Positions 27,243-36,159 of a stretch of DNA of 64,000 nt are shown piece after piece (the first letter of the stretch is position 1; each line of letters opens with the position of its first letter). The stretch comes from Rhizobium terrae (GTDB lineage Bacteria > Pseudomonadota > Alphaproteobacteria > Rhizobiales > Rhizobiaceae), in assembly GCF_003425685.1 (NCBI RefSeq), contig NZ_QJKM01000003.1, forward strand, positions 372,001 through 436,000, in the 5' to 3' direction. Position numbers and translations under genes: made by a program. Under the pieces are notes generated by a model. It did not search any database. It saw nothing but the letters and a program-made list of their open reading frames with translations, and was not told the DNA's origin.

Positions 27243-28484
27243 ATGCCAAGCCTGACCGACACCGCGATCCGACATGCGTTGAAGCGGGTTGAGCTAAGTC
27301 AGAAACAGGAGAATCTTGCCGACGGCGAAGGGCGCGGCACCGGCCGCCTCGTACTTGTCCTCAAGCCTATGCCGAAACGCGTCACCGCTGACTGGATGGC
27401 GCAGCAATGGCGCGACGGGAAGCGGACCAAGAAAAAGCTCGGCGCTTACCCCTCCATGTCGCTTGCCCAGGCGCGAGAAATCTTCAAGCGCGACTTTGCG
27501 GACGTGATCCAAAAGGGCCGAAGCATCAAGATCGCCACCGACACCCGCCCAGGCACAGTGGCTGATCTTTTCGAGGGTTATGTCGCGTCGCTCAAGGATG
27601 CCGGAAAGCCATCCTGGAAGGAAACGGAAAAAGGCCTCAACAAGATAGCCGACACGCTCGGGCGCAACCGCCTCGCCCGCGAAATCGAGGCCGAGGAGAT
27701 CGTAGAGTTGATCCGTCCGATTTACGAGCGCGGCGCCAAATCAATGGCCGACCATGTGCGGTCCTATCTTCATGCCGCTTTTAGCTGGGGCATGAAGTCC
27801 GACAACGACTATCGGCAGCAGTCTTCCCGGCGCTTCCGCCTCCCCTTCAATCCGGCGACCGGCATCCCTACCGAGCCGAAGGTTCAGGGCACGCGCTGGC
27901 TCGACGAAGACGAGTTTGTGCAACTCTATCGCTGGCTGGACCACCCTGACACGCCGGTTCACCCCTCCTATCCCCGCGCGGTGCAACTCATCATGCTGAC
28001 CGGCCAGCGCGTCGAGGAAATAGCGCGGTTTCATGTCGATCAATGGGACGCCAAGGAGCGGATCATCGACTGGTCAAAGACCAAGAACCTCCAGCCGCAC
28101 GCCGTCCCTGTGCCATTGCTCGCCGCCGAACTGATCGAATCGATCAAACCGAACGAGTACGGCTGGTTCTTCCCCTCCGCCAAAGACCCATCCAGACCTG
28201 TCAGCCATGGCACTCTGTATAGTTTCGTCTGGCGGCAGCGAGATCGCGGCGTGATCCCATATGCGACAAACCGCGACCTCCGACGTACGTTCAAGACGCT
28301 CGCCGGCAAGGCAGGCGTGCCGAAGGAAATCCGCGATCGCCTTCAGAACCACGCGCTACAGGATGTCAGCTCCAAGCACTACGACCGCTGGCACTACATG
28401 ATCGAGAAGCGCGCCGGCATGGCGAAATGGGACAAATTCGTCCGTGCCATCCTCGCCAAGAAGCGTTTGAAGCAGGCTGCATGA
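27243..28484 (+). CDS. int: Tyrosine recombinase / integrase
   Basis: A 413-residue P4-type phage integrase. The N-terminal DUF4102-like domain has the strand pattern RLVLVLKPMPKRVTADWMAQ and KKKLGAYPSMSLAQAREIF. A core-binding domain follows (about 110-210), then the catalytic domain: Arg in MLTGQRVEEIARFH, Lys in WSKTKNLQPHAVPVP, DLRRTF in place of the HxxR box, a histidine in LQNHALQ and the nucleophile Tyr in SSKHYDRW. GGAGG lies 7 bases upstream of 27243. It is oriented away from the radC edge, and its stop overlaps the next start (ATGA). Confidence 0.93.
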   Translation: MPSLTDTAIRHALKRVELSQKQENLADGEGRGTGRLVLVLKPMPKRVTADWMAQQWRDGKRTKKKLGAYPSMSLAQAREIFKRDFADVIQKGRSIKIATDTRPGTVADLFEGYVASLKDAGKPSWKETEKGLNKIADTLGRNRLAREIEAEEIVELIRPIYERGAKSMADHVRSYLHAAFSWGMKSDNDYRQQSSRRFRLPFNPATGIPTEPKVQGTRWLDEDEFVQLYRWLDHPDTPVHPSYPRAVQLIMLTGQRVEEIARFHVDQWDAKERIIDWSKTKNLQPHAVPVPLLAAELIESIKPNEYGWFFPSAKDPSRPVSHGTLYSFVWRQRDRGVIPYATNRDLRRTFKTLAGKAGVPKEIRDRLQNHALQDVSSKHYDRWHYMIEKRAGMAKWDKFVRAILAKKRLKQAA

Positions 28485-29818
28485 CAGCTCGTCCGCCCAA
28501 ACGCACACCTCGCAGTGCCAAGCCCGCCGCAGGCATCGATTCACAGAGCTACGCGGCCTTCGTCAGCGATCTAAAACGGAAGATCGTTGAGGCGCGGCAT
28601 CGCGCCAGCCTGTCCGTCAACCGCGAACTGATCCTGCTCTACTGGACCATCGGCCGCGACATTCTCGCCCGGCAGGAGCGTGAAGGCTGGGGCACGAAGG
28701 TCATCGACCGTCTCGCCGATGATCTCCGCCAGGCCTTTCCGGAAATGACCGGCCTTTCCTCCCGAAACCTGAAATATATGCGCTCTTTCGCTGAGGCCTG
28801 GCCCGACGGCGATTTTGTGCAACAGGTTGTTGCACTATTGCCTTGGGGTCATAATGTGCGCCTTCTCGACGCTATCAAGGCGTCCGAGGAACGGGCTTGG
28901 TACGCCCGGCAGGCGATCGAGAACGGCTGGAGCCGGAACGTTCTTGCTCATCAAATCGACAGCAATCTGTTCGCTCGTCAAGGCAGCGCATTGACCAACT
29001 TCTCGCGCACCCTTCCGGCTGAACAATCCGAGCTCGCCCAACAGATTCTCAAGGACCCGTATACATTTGATTTCCTCGCGCTTGGTCCGGAAATGCTGGA
29101 GCGCGATCTTGAGCGTGGCCTCATCGAGCATCTGCGACTGCTGATCCTGGAGCTTGGCAAGGGTTTCGCCTTCGTCGGCAGCCAATATCACCTCGAGGTC
29201 GGCGGCCAAGATTATTACCTCGACCTGCTATTCTATCATCTCCGCTTACGTTGCTACGTGGTGATCGAGCTGAAGATCGAGGATTTCAAACCCGAATTCG
29301 CCGGCAAGATGAACTTTTATCTGTCGGCCGTGGATGAGCAATTGCGCCATCCTGACGACAAGCCGACCATCGGCATCATCTTGTGCAAGGGGCGCAACGA
29401 GGTGATCGTCGAATACGCCCTGCGAGATTCCAGCAAGCCGATGGGCGTGGCCCAGTATCAGCTCTCCGCCGCGCTCCCGCCCCAGCTCGAGGAAGATCTC
29501 CCGACGGTGGCGGAGTTTGCCAGAGAGTTCCCGTTGATGTCTGTGGTCAAGCTACGCATCGAAATCGAGCGCGCGGTGCGTGACCTCGCCGAGAAGAGAG
29601 GCGTCGTCTTCGATCGGCCCGTCGGCATCATGAACATGCTGCGGGACCTACGCCGACATGGGGCTATGCCGGCCAGCACCGAGCAGATGGTCGGCGCGCT
29701 GCAAACCATGAACGCAGCCTCGCACGGCGTGGACGTCGACTCTGAAGCGGCGAAACGGGCCGTGGAAATCGGCACGGTATTCCTTACCGAACTCAAGGCA
29801 CTGAACGCTGATGGATGA
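28481..29818 (+). CDS. DUF1016/YhcG-type PDDEXK nuclease with C-terminal extension
   Basis: A 445-residue protein. The N-terminal DUF1016 domain (about residues 20-180) contains LILLYWTIGRDILARQEREG and NLKYMRSFAEAWP. The PDDEXK nuclease domain (about 220-340) contains YYLDLLFYHLRLRCYVVIEL, LKIEDFKPEFAGKMNFYLSA and IGIILCKGRNEVIVEYAL. About 90 further residues form a helical tail (VVKLRIEIERAVRDLAEKRG onward) that the usual YhcG family lacks. Such proteins are frequent in defence islands and near type I restriction systems; activity is inferred. The start overlaps the integrase stop by 4 bases. Confidence 0.88.
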   Translation: MTARPPKRTPRSAKPAAGIDSQSYAAFVSDLKRKIVEARHRASLSVNRELILLYWTIGRDILARQEREGWGTKVIDRLADDLRQAFPEMTGLSSRNLKYMRSFAEAWPDGDFVQQVVALLPWGHNVRLLDAIKASEERAWYARQAIENGWSRNVLAHQIDSNLFARQGSALTNFSRTLPAEQSELAQQILKDPYTFDFLALGPEMLERDLERGLIEHLRLLILELGKGFAFVGSQYHLEVGGQDYYLDLLFYHLRLRCYVVIELKIEDFKPEFAGKMNFYLSAVDEQLRHPDDKPTIGIILCKGRNEVIVEYALRDSSKPMGVAQYQLSAALPPQLEEDLPTVAEFAREFPLMSVVKLRIEIERAVRDLAEKRGVVFDRPVGIMNMLRDLRRHGAMPASTEQMVGALQTMNAASHGVDVDSEAAKRAVEIGTVFLTELKALNADG

Positions 29819-30146
29819 AACGCCAACGCGCAACTCTCTGCCGCGATTCTCATAGAAGCATAGGACCTACCTCGTGGAAGACAGTTGGCCGACGTGGCTC
29901 AAGGTTATGGAAAACGGCACCGTCGGAGAGGCGCGCACGCGCTCCTTCCTAATCGATCGATTCTGGGTGCTTGAGCGAAGCGTCGACACCGACGGCGCCG
30001 ACTTCCTCATACAACGCCGCACTACGACATAACGATTCACGGACAAGGTTCCGCCTCGCGTCGGCGTGATCCAAGCCAAATACTTTGACGTGCTCCCCTG
30101 AAACTCCGCCAGTTTGAGCTAGAGTCCTTCATTGAGGAGGACGACG

Positions 30147-30413
30147 ATGAAGCGGAGCAGGTTTAGCGAGGAGCAGATCATAGCGATCCTGCGTGAGCAG
30201 GAAGCCGGGTCATCGACGGCGGACGTGTGCCGCAAGCACGGCGTGAGCAGCGCGACGTTCTACAAATGGAAGGCGACCTATGGCGGCATGGATGTGTCGC
30301 AGGCGCGCAAGTTGAAGGTGCTGGAGGACGAGAACGCGCGGCTGAAGCGACTGCTGGCCGATGCGATGCTCGACAATGCCGTGCTGAAGGAGGTTGCCTC
30401 AAAAAACTGGTGA
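30147..30413 (+). CDS. IS3-family transposase OrfA
   Basis: An 88-residue DNA-binding subunit beginning [20 protein letters not shown], with a helix-turn-helix ([19 protein letters not shown]) and a leucine-zipper-like helix ([20 protein letters not shown]). GAGGAGG lies 6 bases before the ATG. An A6 run at 30401-30406 near its 3' end is a likely -1 frameshift site producing the OrfAB transposase. Confidence 0.93.
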   Translation: MKRSRFSEEQIIAILREQEAGSSTADVCRKHGVSSATFYKWKATYGGMDVSQARKLKVLEDENARLKRLLADAMLDNAVLKEVASKNW

Positions 30414-31273
30414 AGCCTGCCGCTCGCCGAAGGGCTGTCGAGGATGTGCGGCAGGCCTTCGGCATCAGCGAGCGTCGGGCGTGCGCCATTCTCAACGTGG
30501 ATCGATCGTCGATGCGCTATGCGCATCGGCGTAGTGATGATGGCGACCTGCGGTCGCGTCTTCGCGAGATCGCGCTCGAGCGTCGCCGGTTCGGCTACCG
30601 TCGGCTGGGGATCATGCTGGCGCGCGAGGGGCTGGTCATGAACCACAAGAAGTTGCTGCGACTGTATCGCGAGGAAAACCTGCGGGTGCGTCGTCGGCGC
30701 GGTCGCAAGCGCGCGATGGGCACACGCGCGCCGATGACCATACCGCAAGGACCGAACCAGCGCTGGAGCCTGGACTTCGTCAGCGACACGCTGGTCTGCA
30801 GCCGACGTATCCGGATCCTTGCCGTCGTCGATGATTTCACGCGCGAGAACCTCGCGCTGGTGGTCGACACGTCGTTATCGGGCGCTCGTGTTGCCCGCGA
30901 GCTCGATGCGATCATCGCGGCTCGCGGCAGGCCGCTGATGATCGTGAGCGACAACGGGACCGAGTTGACCAGCCTGGCGATCCTGCGCTGGGCGCAGGAC
31001 CGGCAGATCGAGTGGCATTACATCGCTCCCGGCAAGCCGCAGCAGAACGGCTACGTCGAGAGCTTTAATGGTCGCTTGCGCGACGAATGCCTGAACGAGA
31101 CGCTGTTCGCGTCGCTCAGCCATGCACGCTCGGTGCTGGGCAGCTGGCGCTACGACTACAACCATGTGCGGCCGCATAGCGGAATAGGCGGGCTGACGCC
31201 CGCCGATGCTGCCAGGCGGATTGTGCAGCCCCGCCCGCAAGGGCATGATTATAACCCCGGACTCCAGTTATGA
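30410..31273 (+). CDS. IS3-family transposase OrfB (DDE integrase domain)
   Basis: The catalytic part is about 287 residues from GTG 30410, read in the -1 frame relative to orfA. It has the HTH_21 segment [16 protein letters not shown] and the rve core: first Asp in [10 protein letters not shown], second Asp in [11 protein letters not shown], and Glu in [14 protein letters not shown]. The ending [20 protein letters not shown] is the usual IS3 C-terminus. It is probably made mainly as an OrfAB fusion; the independent start is nominal. Confidence 0.9.
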   Translation: MKPAARRRAVEDVRQAFGISERRACAILNVDRSSMRYAHRRSDDGDLRSRLREIALERRRFGYRRLGIMLAREGLVMNHKKLLRLYREENLRVRRRRGRKRAMGTRAPMTIPQGPNQRWSLDFVSDTLVCSRRIRILAVVDDFTRENLALVVDTSLSGARVARELDAIIAARGRPLMIVSDNGTELTSLAILRWAQDRQIEWHYIAPGKPQQNGYVESFNGRLRDECLNETLFASLSHARSVLGSWRYDYNHVRPHSGIGGLTPADAARRIVQPRPQGHDYNPGLQL

Positions 31274-32400
31274 CTGGAGGAGTTTTGGGGAGCACGTCAA
31301 CTTCCAAGATCGACGCACGACCCACCACATCCCAAAGAGCTATGTCGTTGACGCCGGCGGAGTTCCGCTTGAAGGATTTTTCGCCCTTCTCCACGTCGGA
31401 AAAGAGGACGAAGGCGAAATGTACCTCCTGTCGGCGCGGCAGATAGTCGAAACACTATCGATCAGCACCAGCCATTCGCCCGAAAGCTACATCGCCGGCA
31501 GTACCGCGCTCCAGGAAGCCTTCCGCGTCAAATCGCGCAAACTCGCGCTCAACCAAATCGAACACAGTTTGAAAAGCCAAACGTACTATCAATCGGCCGC
31601 TTTCTTAGATCAGCTCAACATCCCATATCGACGTTTCAGCGAAGACGACATCGAATTTCCCTGGACACTTCCGCTCCCAAACCCCGTCGGCGAAATCCCG
31701 AAGATGTTTGTGGAGCAAAAGGAAGAGCTAAGAAAAATTGTCTTCGATATGGAGGAAGTGCTGGGAGCCATCGACGCGGTCCTAACCGAGAAAGATCCGC
31801 GCCGTGCCCTCGAGTTGATGGATGCCCTGCGCGATCATGTCGATGGCTACGGGAAAATTACCTTCGGGGGACGAGCGGATTTCCATTGGGGCGACTTTCC
31901 GAGCGCACTCGACACACACGATCGTTGGCGCCAGGGCCTGCAGGCAGACGGCCTCCTAGAACCTTACATCGCCATGGGAGACAAACTGCAGAAGGCCCTT
32001 ATTTCGCATACGACCGCTCATCCGCTGACGGAAAAAGGCGATTTCCTGCAGGCAACTCTCGAATACGATCCGTCCACGCTCAACGTCTCCGACCTATCCA
32101 TCAAATCGGGCAAGTCTGCTCAGAGAGACCCCGAGATCAAGGCTTCCGGGCACGTTCGCATGGCAAGAATTTTTGACGAGTGGGCACCGCGCAAAGTGAA
32201 CCAGACGGACTACACGATCGAGAACGTTTGGTGGAACATCATGCGCTTCGTGATCGAAGAGCGCTATCCAGACCCAGACTTCGACTAACTCTGCCCGCCG
32301 ATCACCAAGAGCGAAACCGAGGCCCGCGGCCCCGCGGTCGATCTGACGGTCGCGGAGGGCGTGCTCGAACTCGTCGATCCCTCCCTCCGCGAAAGGCAGA

Positions 32401-34890
32401 CTAGCGCCGGTCCAACCGCCGGTAATAGCGCTTCTGGTTGTTAGCTGGATCGACACATGTGAAGCAGTCTGCCAAGGCATCGATGCTCTGCAGCACACCC
32501 AGCAACGCATAGGCGTTGAAGGGAGTGCCGGCGCCGGTCTCGTAGTGGCTGACGAAATTGCCAATAATCGATGGCACATGATGGTTTTGGAGATCAGTGA
32601 TCTGCTGAGGCGTCAGCACACACCGATTGGCCGCATGATAAAGCTTCACTGCCTCGCCGATCGCATCGATGTAGGTCGAGAGCGTCCGCTTGTCACCACG
32701 GGTGGCATAGTCCGGTGGAACAGGGATCTCCAACTTGGCGATGATCTGTCCCAGCTTGTATTCGAGATACTGCCGCAGAAACGGCGCACCAATATCGATC
32801 TGGCCAGCATTCAGGTGCTGTAACGCCTGCGCCTTGAGACGATCCGCCTCCTGAGCCGATACCATGAGCCTCCCCTTCGGAGGCATGCCCTGGAGCTTCT
32901 GGTGATGCCAATCCACCGTGCCGTTCAGCTTGTCAAAATATTTCTCCAGGCTGGTGTCATGGCTCAAGAGAATGAACTGCAGCCCGTCCGGCACAGCACC
33001 ATAGCGGAGCAACGTCCGTACAGCGTCCATCAACGCGAACTGGTGACCAGCGTCAAAACTGGACGTCACGTCGTCGAGCACCATGAAGCGCGGAACGCCG
33101 CTGTGCTTGGTCGCAGCCGCCAGGAAAATCGCGGCTGCCACAGCGTTCCGATAACTTTCCGAGAGGAGCGCCCGGGCGCTGAGGTCCTGTAGGCCGAAGA
33201 AGTCCGCGAGCTTCAGATCAACGTTCTCGCTGTTCTGCGCCCGGCTCAGGGTCGGCTTCACATCGGGACCGCCGCGCACGAACCGACCGAACAGATCCTG
33301 GCAAGCGGTCTGAATCTCGGCAATCCGCTCGTTGGCCAACGCGGCCTCGGCATCAGCAAAGCTCTGGCCGGCGCGCGTGATGAATGTCTTCCAACGATTC
33401 AGAACCTTGAGCTTGTCCTGTTTCGCCTTGAGCGCCGGCGCACCGCTCTCGTATTCCAGCACCGCATCGCGAAACTGCTTTGCGAAGCTGAGGATGCGGG
33501 TCACCTGCACCAATGACGGTGGCAACCGCGCCTGCAATGCGTCGGCCTCCCCCTGCACCCGAGCAAGAGTCTCGCCCCGCTGCGTTTCAAGACCCCCGAG
33601 GCGCGCCTTAATGCTCTCCAGGTCGGAGGTCGCCACATCCCCCTTCTTGGCGGCCAAATCGAACGCGACGTGCAATCGATCGCCCGTCGCGATCGCCATG
33701 GCCGCCGCCTCTTCAAGCTGGCGGAGCTTCGCGATCCCAGGCGCCGTGGCGACATCCTTGACTAGTTCGGCCCCTAGCTGGGCGGCGGCATCGTATTTAG
33801 CGATCTTGCCTTCCAGCCGCGGCTTTAGAGGATCACTGCCTTTCGCCTCGCAAACTGGACATTGATTCGGGTCGTGCCAATCGGCGCCGGACACCACAGC
33901 CAGCGCATCGCGCAAAAGGGCGTGCAATGCTTCCGCGCCGACGCTGCGTACCGCCTCGTCTCTCCTTCCGGCCAGTTCGAGCAGCCGATCAACGTCGGCC
34001 AATTCCTCCACCGTGACCTCAAGCCCCGATAGCGACGTGGCCGAGGTGGTCAGCGTATCCAACGTCTTTCGCGCTTCCCCGCCTTCCTCCTTCTCGATCG
34101 CCAGCTCCGCGGCTTCAAAATCGAGATCCATGACCGAGGCCTCGCCGATCAATGGCTTGAGCAAGGCGATGGCAGACAGGGCGGCTGTCACCGCCGCCTT
34201 TAGATCGGAGAGCTTATCGACGGCGGCGCCTCCCGCCCCGGCGACCTCGTCGTGGGCCGCGATGACACGCCGCTCGATCGCACTCAACGCGCGCGCGCCT
34301 GTCGTCACCTCAGCATCGAGCGCGGAGAGCCCCAGGTCACTATTGACGTTTTGCGTTCGTTTGGCGCCGTCGAGGGCTTGGCGCAGGCGCGAATATCGGC
34401 TCAGTCCCACGAGCGATGCGAAAGAACGCCCCCGCTCCAAGGCGGAGATGTCGATCAGCTTCGCGAACCGGTTATAGTCGACGAGGACAAAATCCTCCTG
34501 CAAACTTGCCAGGAATTGCTGCGGATCGGCGTGACCGCTGGGGGAAGTCACAAGGCGCGCGCCATTGGCAGACCGCACCACCTTGATCGCCACATCCGGC
34601 GACCCGTCGTCGCTGACGAATGTCAGGTCGACCGTCGCCTGCTGCCCGGGATGGAAGCGATTGACGATGTAGCTGTCGCCTTGCTCGGCTTCCTGGAGCG
34701 CCTTCAGGCGCGGAACGATGCCGTGGATCGCGAAATAGACGGCTTCGAATATAGAACTCTTGCCGACCCCGTTCGGCGCATGGACCGAGTTGACGGCGTC
34801 GGATTTGAATTTGAGGACGAGCGGGTCGCCGTCATTGTTGATCCCGCGAAAGCCCTCGATCGACAAGCTGCCCAGGAAATACCGCGTCAT
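32401..34890 (-). CDS. SMC/Rad50-like AAA ATPase
   Basis: An 829-residue ABC-type ATPase. It begins with a RecF-like strand (LGSLSIEGFRGINNDGDPLV) and Walker A APNGVGKSS (about residues 39-47). Long helical regions flank a zinc-hook-like CPVCEAKG near residue 345. Signature-like LSARALLSESYRNAVAAA and Walker B FMVLDDVTSSFD (about 597-608) follow. A C-terminal domain of about 180 residues contains FLRQYLEYKL; an R-x3-E pair of this kind occurs in PrrC/RloC anticodon nucleases, but I cannot confirm homology. Its start overlaps the stop of the 74-residue gene (ATGA). The role is probably defence or DNA-end sensing. Confidence 0.85.
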   Translation of the reverse strand: MTRYFLGSLSIEGFRGINNDGDPLVLKFKSDAVNSVHAPNGVGKSSIFEAVYFAIHGIVPRLKALQEAEQGDSYIVNRFHPGQQATVDLTFVSDDGSPDVAIKVVRSANGARLVTSPSGHADPQQFLASLQEDFVLVDYNRFAKLIDISALERGRSFASLVGLSRYSRLRQALDGAKRTQNVNSDLGLSALDAEVTTGARALSAIERRVIAAHDEVAGAGGAAVDKLSDLKAAVTAALSAIALLKPLIGEASVMDLDFEAAELAIEKEEGGEARKTLDTLTTSATSLSGLEVTVEELADVDRLLELAGRRDEAVRSVGAEALHALLRDALAVVSGADWHDPNQCPVCEAKGSDPLKPRLEGKIAKYDAAAQLGAELVKDVATAPGIAKLRQLEEAAAMAIATGDRLHVAFDLAAKKGDVATSDLESIKARLGGLETQRGETLARVQGEADALQARLPPSLVQVTRILSFAKQFRDAVLEYESGAPALKAKQDKLKVLNRWKTFITRAGQSFADAEAALANERIAEIQTACQDLFGRFVRGGPDVKPTLSRAQNSENVDLKLADFFGLQDLSARALLSESYRNAVAAAIFLAAATKHSGVPRFMVLDDVTSSFDAGHQFALMDAVRTLLRYGAVPDGLQFILLSHDTSLEKYFDKLNGTVDWHHQKLQGMPPKGRLMVSAQEADRLKAQALQHLNAGQIDIGAPFLRQYLEYKLGQIIAKLEIPVPPDYATRGDKRTLSTYIDAIGEAVKLYHAANRCVLTPQQITDLQNHHVPSIIGNFVSHYETGAGTPFNAYALLGVLQSIDALADCFTCVDPANNQKRYYRRLDRR

Positions 34891-35111
34891 GCCTTGCCCT
34901 CGCCCGCAGGGTTGGACAGACCATCAAGTGCAGCCAGTACCGCCTTGTGAAACTCGCCGATCGCTGCCCGGCTTGGCGCGGTGTCACTTCCCGAATCCAG
35001 GATGTGCAAATTGTCAAAGAGGATCTTCGCGCATTCGGGATCGATCTGCTCAGCCTCAGCCTGAAACAAGGCGAGATTGTCCTCGAAAGTATTTTCCAGT
35101 TTAAACTTCAT
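34887..35111 (-). CDS. Small acidic partner of the SMC-like ATPase
   Basis: A 74-residue acidic protein, starting MKFKLENTFEDNLALFQAEA and containing ECAKILFDNLHIL and FHKAVLAALDGL, probably all helical. A GGGGGGCGT tract directly before ATG 35111 supports this start over longer frames. Its stop overlaps the ATPase start by 4 bases, so the two are co-translated. Small proteins in this position are known as middle components of ABC three-component systems; I cannot assign this one to a named type. Confidence 0.7.
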   Translation of the reverse strand: MKFKLENTFEDNLALFQAEAEQIDPECAKILFDNLHILDSGSDTAPSRAAIGEFHKAVLAALDGLSNPAGEGKA

Positions 35112-35195
35112 ACGCCCCCCACTTCCGCCCAATGCGATTCTAGTCGATTTCAGCACGTGCGCCCAACACAGCGACAATCAAACGATTGCGTCTCA

Positions 35196-35975
35196 TCATG
35201 AAGCTGCTGCCTCCTCATTGTCGCTCTTGCGAAGCTTGCGCCACGCCGGAAGGATGAACGGCTGACCATGATCGATCGGCACGCGCATGGTAGTCTCGCC
35301 ATATTCACCCGGGGGGCCAAGCGCCACGACCTGACGGCTTTGATACGTGCAAGGCTCGTCCGGCGGCGCGACCGTGTAGCGCTCCGGCAATCGCCTCAGG
35401 ATCGAGGTGTGATAGATCCAGATGTCGTTGCCCTTGAGGAGAACGATGAGCTGCCGCAGGCGCCGACGAACCGCGATCTCCGTCGCAGGGGGAATGTCTA
35501 CGAGAATATCTCGCTGCGACCAGGACAATCCAACGAGGATATCGAACAGCTCCTGCGCGTAGGCACCCGTTTCCTCATCAAGCGTCGTCTCGATAATGCA
35601 GGCCACGTCGTGTGAGCGGGCCGCCTCCGTATATAGCGCGCCTTCATCCGTCGTCGCACTGGCGACGTCATAATCGTTGCGGGGTATGAGCCGGTCTTCA
35701 TCCTCCATCAGCGTGGAAAAGACATCCGGCGCGCTTCCCGTCGGCGCCATCTCCAAAGTTTCCGAAACGAGGATGATGCGCTCGCGATGAACTTGCAGCG
35801 CTTTTGCCAACCGATCGGCCGTTGATACTGCAATTGGCGCATTCTCATTCTCGATCATGCGAAGCATCCGAATGCTGACGCCGATTTCATTCGCCATTTC
35901 CTTTTGGGTCGACAGTCTCTCGAGCTGCTCCCTCAAAGCTTTCACGACCTTTCCGTTCGGCACGACCTTCTTCAT
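35196..35975 (-). CDS. XRE-family transcriptional regulator with C-terminal domain
   Basis: A 259-residue protein. The start at 35975 has GAGGTTGAG just upstream; an in-frame extension to 36119 would overlap the opposite promoter. The N-terminal helix-turn-helix is about residues 8-65 (LSTQKEMANEIGVSIRMLRM, STADRLAKALQVHRERI). The remaining 190 residues are unrecognised, with SWSQRDILVDIPPATEIAVR and LKGNDIWIYHTSILRRLPER; the latter looks like a sensing or effector domain. It heads the minus-strand set and is divergent from the HamA/HamB operon. Confidence 0.8.
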   Translation of the reverse strand: MKKVVPNGKVVKALREQLERLSTQKEMANEIGVSIRMLRMIENENAPIAVSTADRLAKALQVHRERIILVSETLEMAPTGSAPDVFSTLMEDEDRLIPRNDYDVASATTDEGALYTEAARSHDVACIIETTLDEETGAYAQELFDILVGLSWSQRDILVDIPPATEIAVRRRLRQLIVLLKGNDIWIYHTSILRRLPERYTVAPPDEPCTYQSRQVVALGPPGEYGETTMRVPIDHGQPFILPAWRKLRKSDNEEAAAS

Positions 35976-36107
35976 CTCAACCTCATTCGGCGTTTTCGAT
36001 GATCCAAGCCTACATCGAGAAGCGACCCAGCGTGAGGCAGCCGACCGGAATCGGAGCGGCACACGAGCGGCAAACCGGCAGACTAAGTGATTCAACGTGC
36101 GGTGCCC

Positions 36108-36143
36108 TTGACTAGGCATTTATGACCGGCCATTTATGACCGG
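36108..36143 (+). promoter_or_regulatory. Promoter with overlapping direct repeats
   Basis: Two perfect 13-base copies of CATTTATGACCGG lie at 36117-36129 and 36131-36143. A -35-like TTGACT at 36108-36113 sits 17-18 bases before the -10-like CATTTAT inside the second copy. The repeats would thus cover the promoter of the 184-aa/HamA/HamB operon, as expected of an operator. The adjacent XRE protein is the obvious candidate binder (inference). Confidence 0.55.
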
Positions 36144-36159
36144 TCAAGGAGGCCTTATC

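Larger units (their letters stand above)
30086..31299 (+). mobile_element. IS3-family insertion sequence (IS407-like), 1214 bp
   Basis: The element is bounded by imperfect inverted repeats: the left end starts TGACGTGCTCCCCTGAAACT and the right end reads outward TGACGTGCTCCCCAAAACTC. It is flanked by the 4-bp direct repeat ACTT (30082-30085 and 31300-31303). It carries orfA and orfB overlapping through a run of six A, the usual IS3 arrangement; a 4-bp duplication fits the IS407 subgroup. Both ORFs and ends are intact, so it may be active. Confidence 0.92.
29874..32288 (+). pseudogene. Defence-island gene interrupted by an IS and a nonsense codon
   Basis: The 5' piece starts at GTG 29874 (AGGA 8 bases upstream) and reads LIDRFWVLERSVDTDGADFL, then an in-frame TAA at 30030, then TDKVPPRVGVIQAKYF up to the IS at 30086. 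Removing the IS and one ACTT copy restores AKYFQDRRTTHHIPKSYV in frame. The 3' piece runs from 31300 to 32288 and is a further 329 residues, including GFFALLHVGKEDEGEMYLLS and FDEWAPRKVNQTDYTIENVW. The N-terminal half recalls DUF4365-like proteins, but the family is not certain. With IS and stop it cannot make a full product. Confidence 0.8.

Noticed and set aside
32401..35975. Calling the ATPase, 74-aa and XRE genes an ABC three-component system outright
   Set aside because: The small gene cannot be matched to a known middle component by eye, and the XRE protein is not a recognised third component; kept as a question only.
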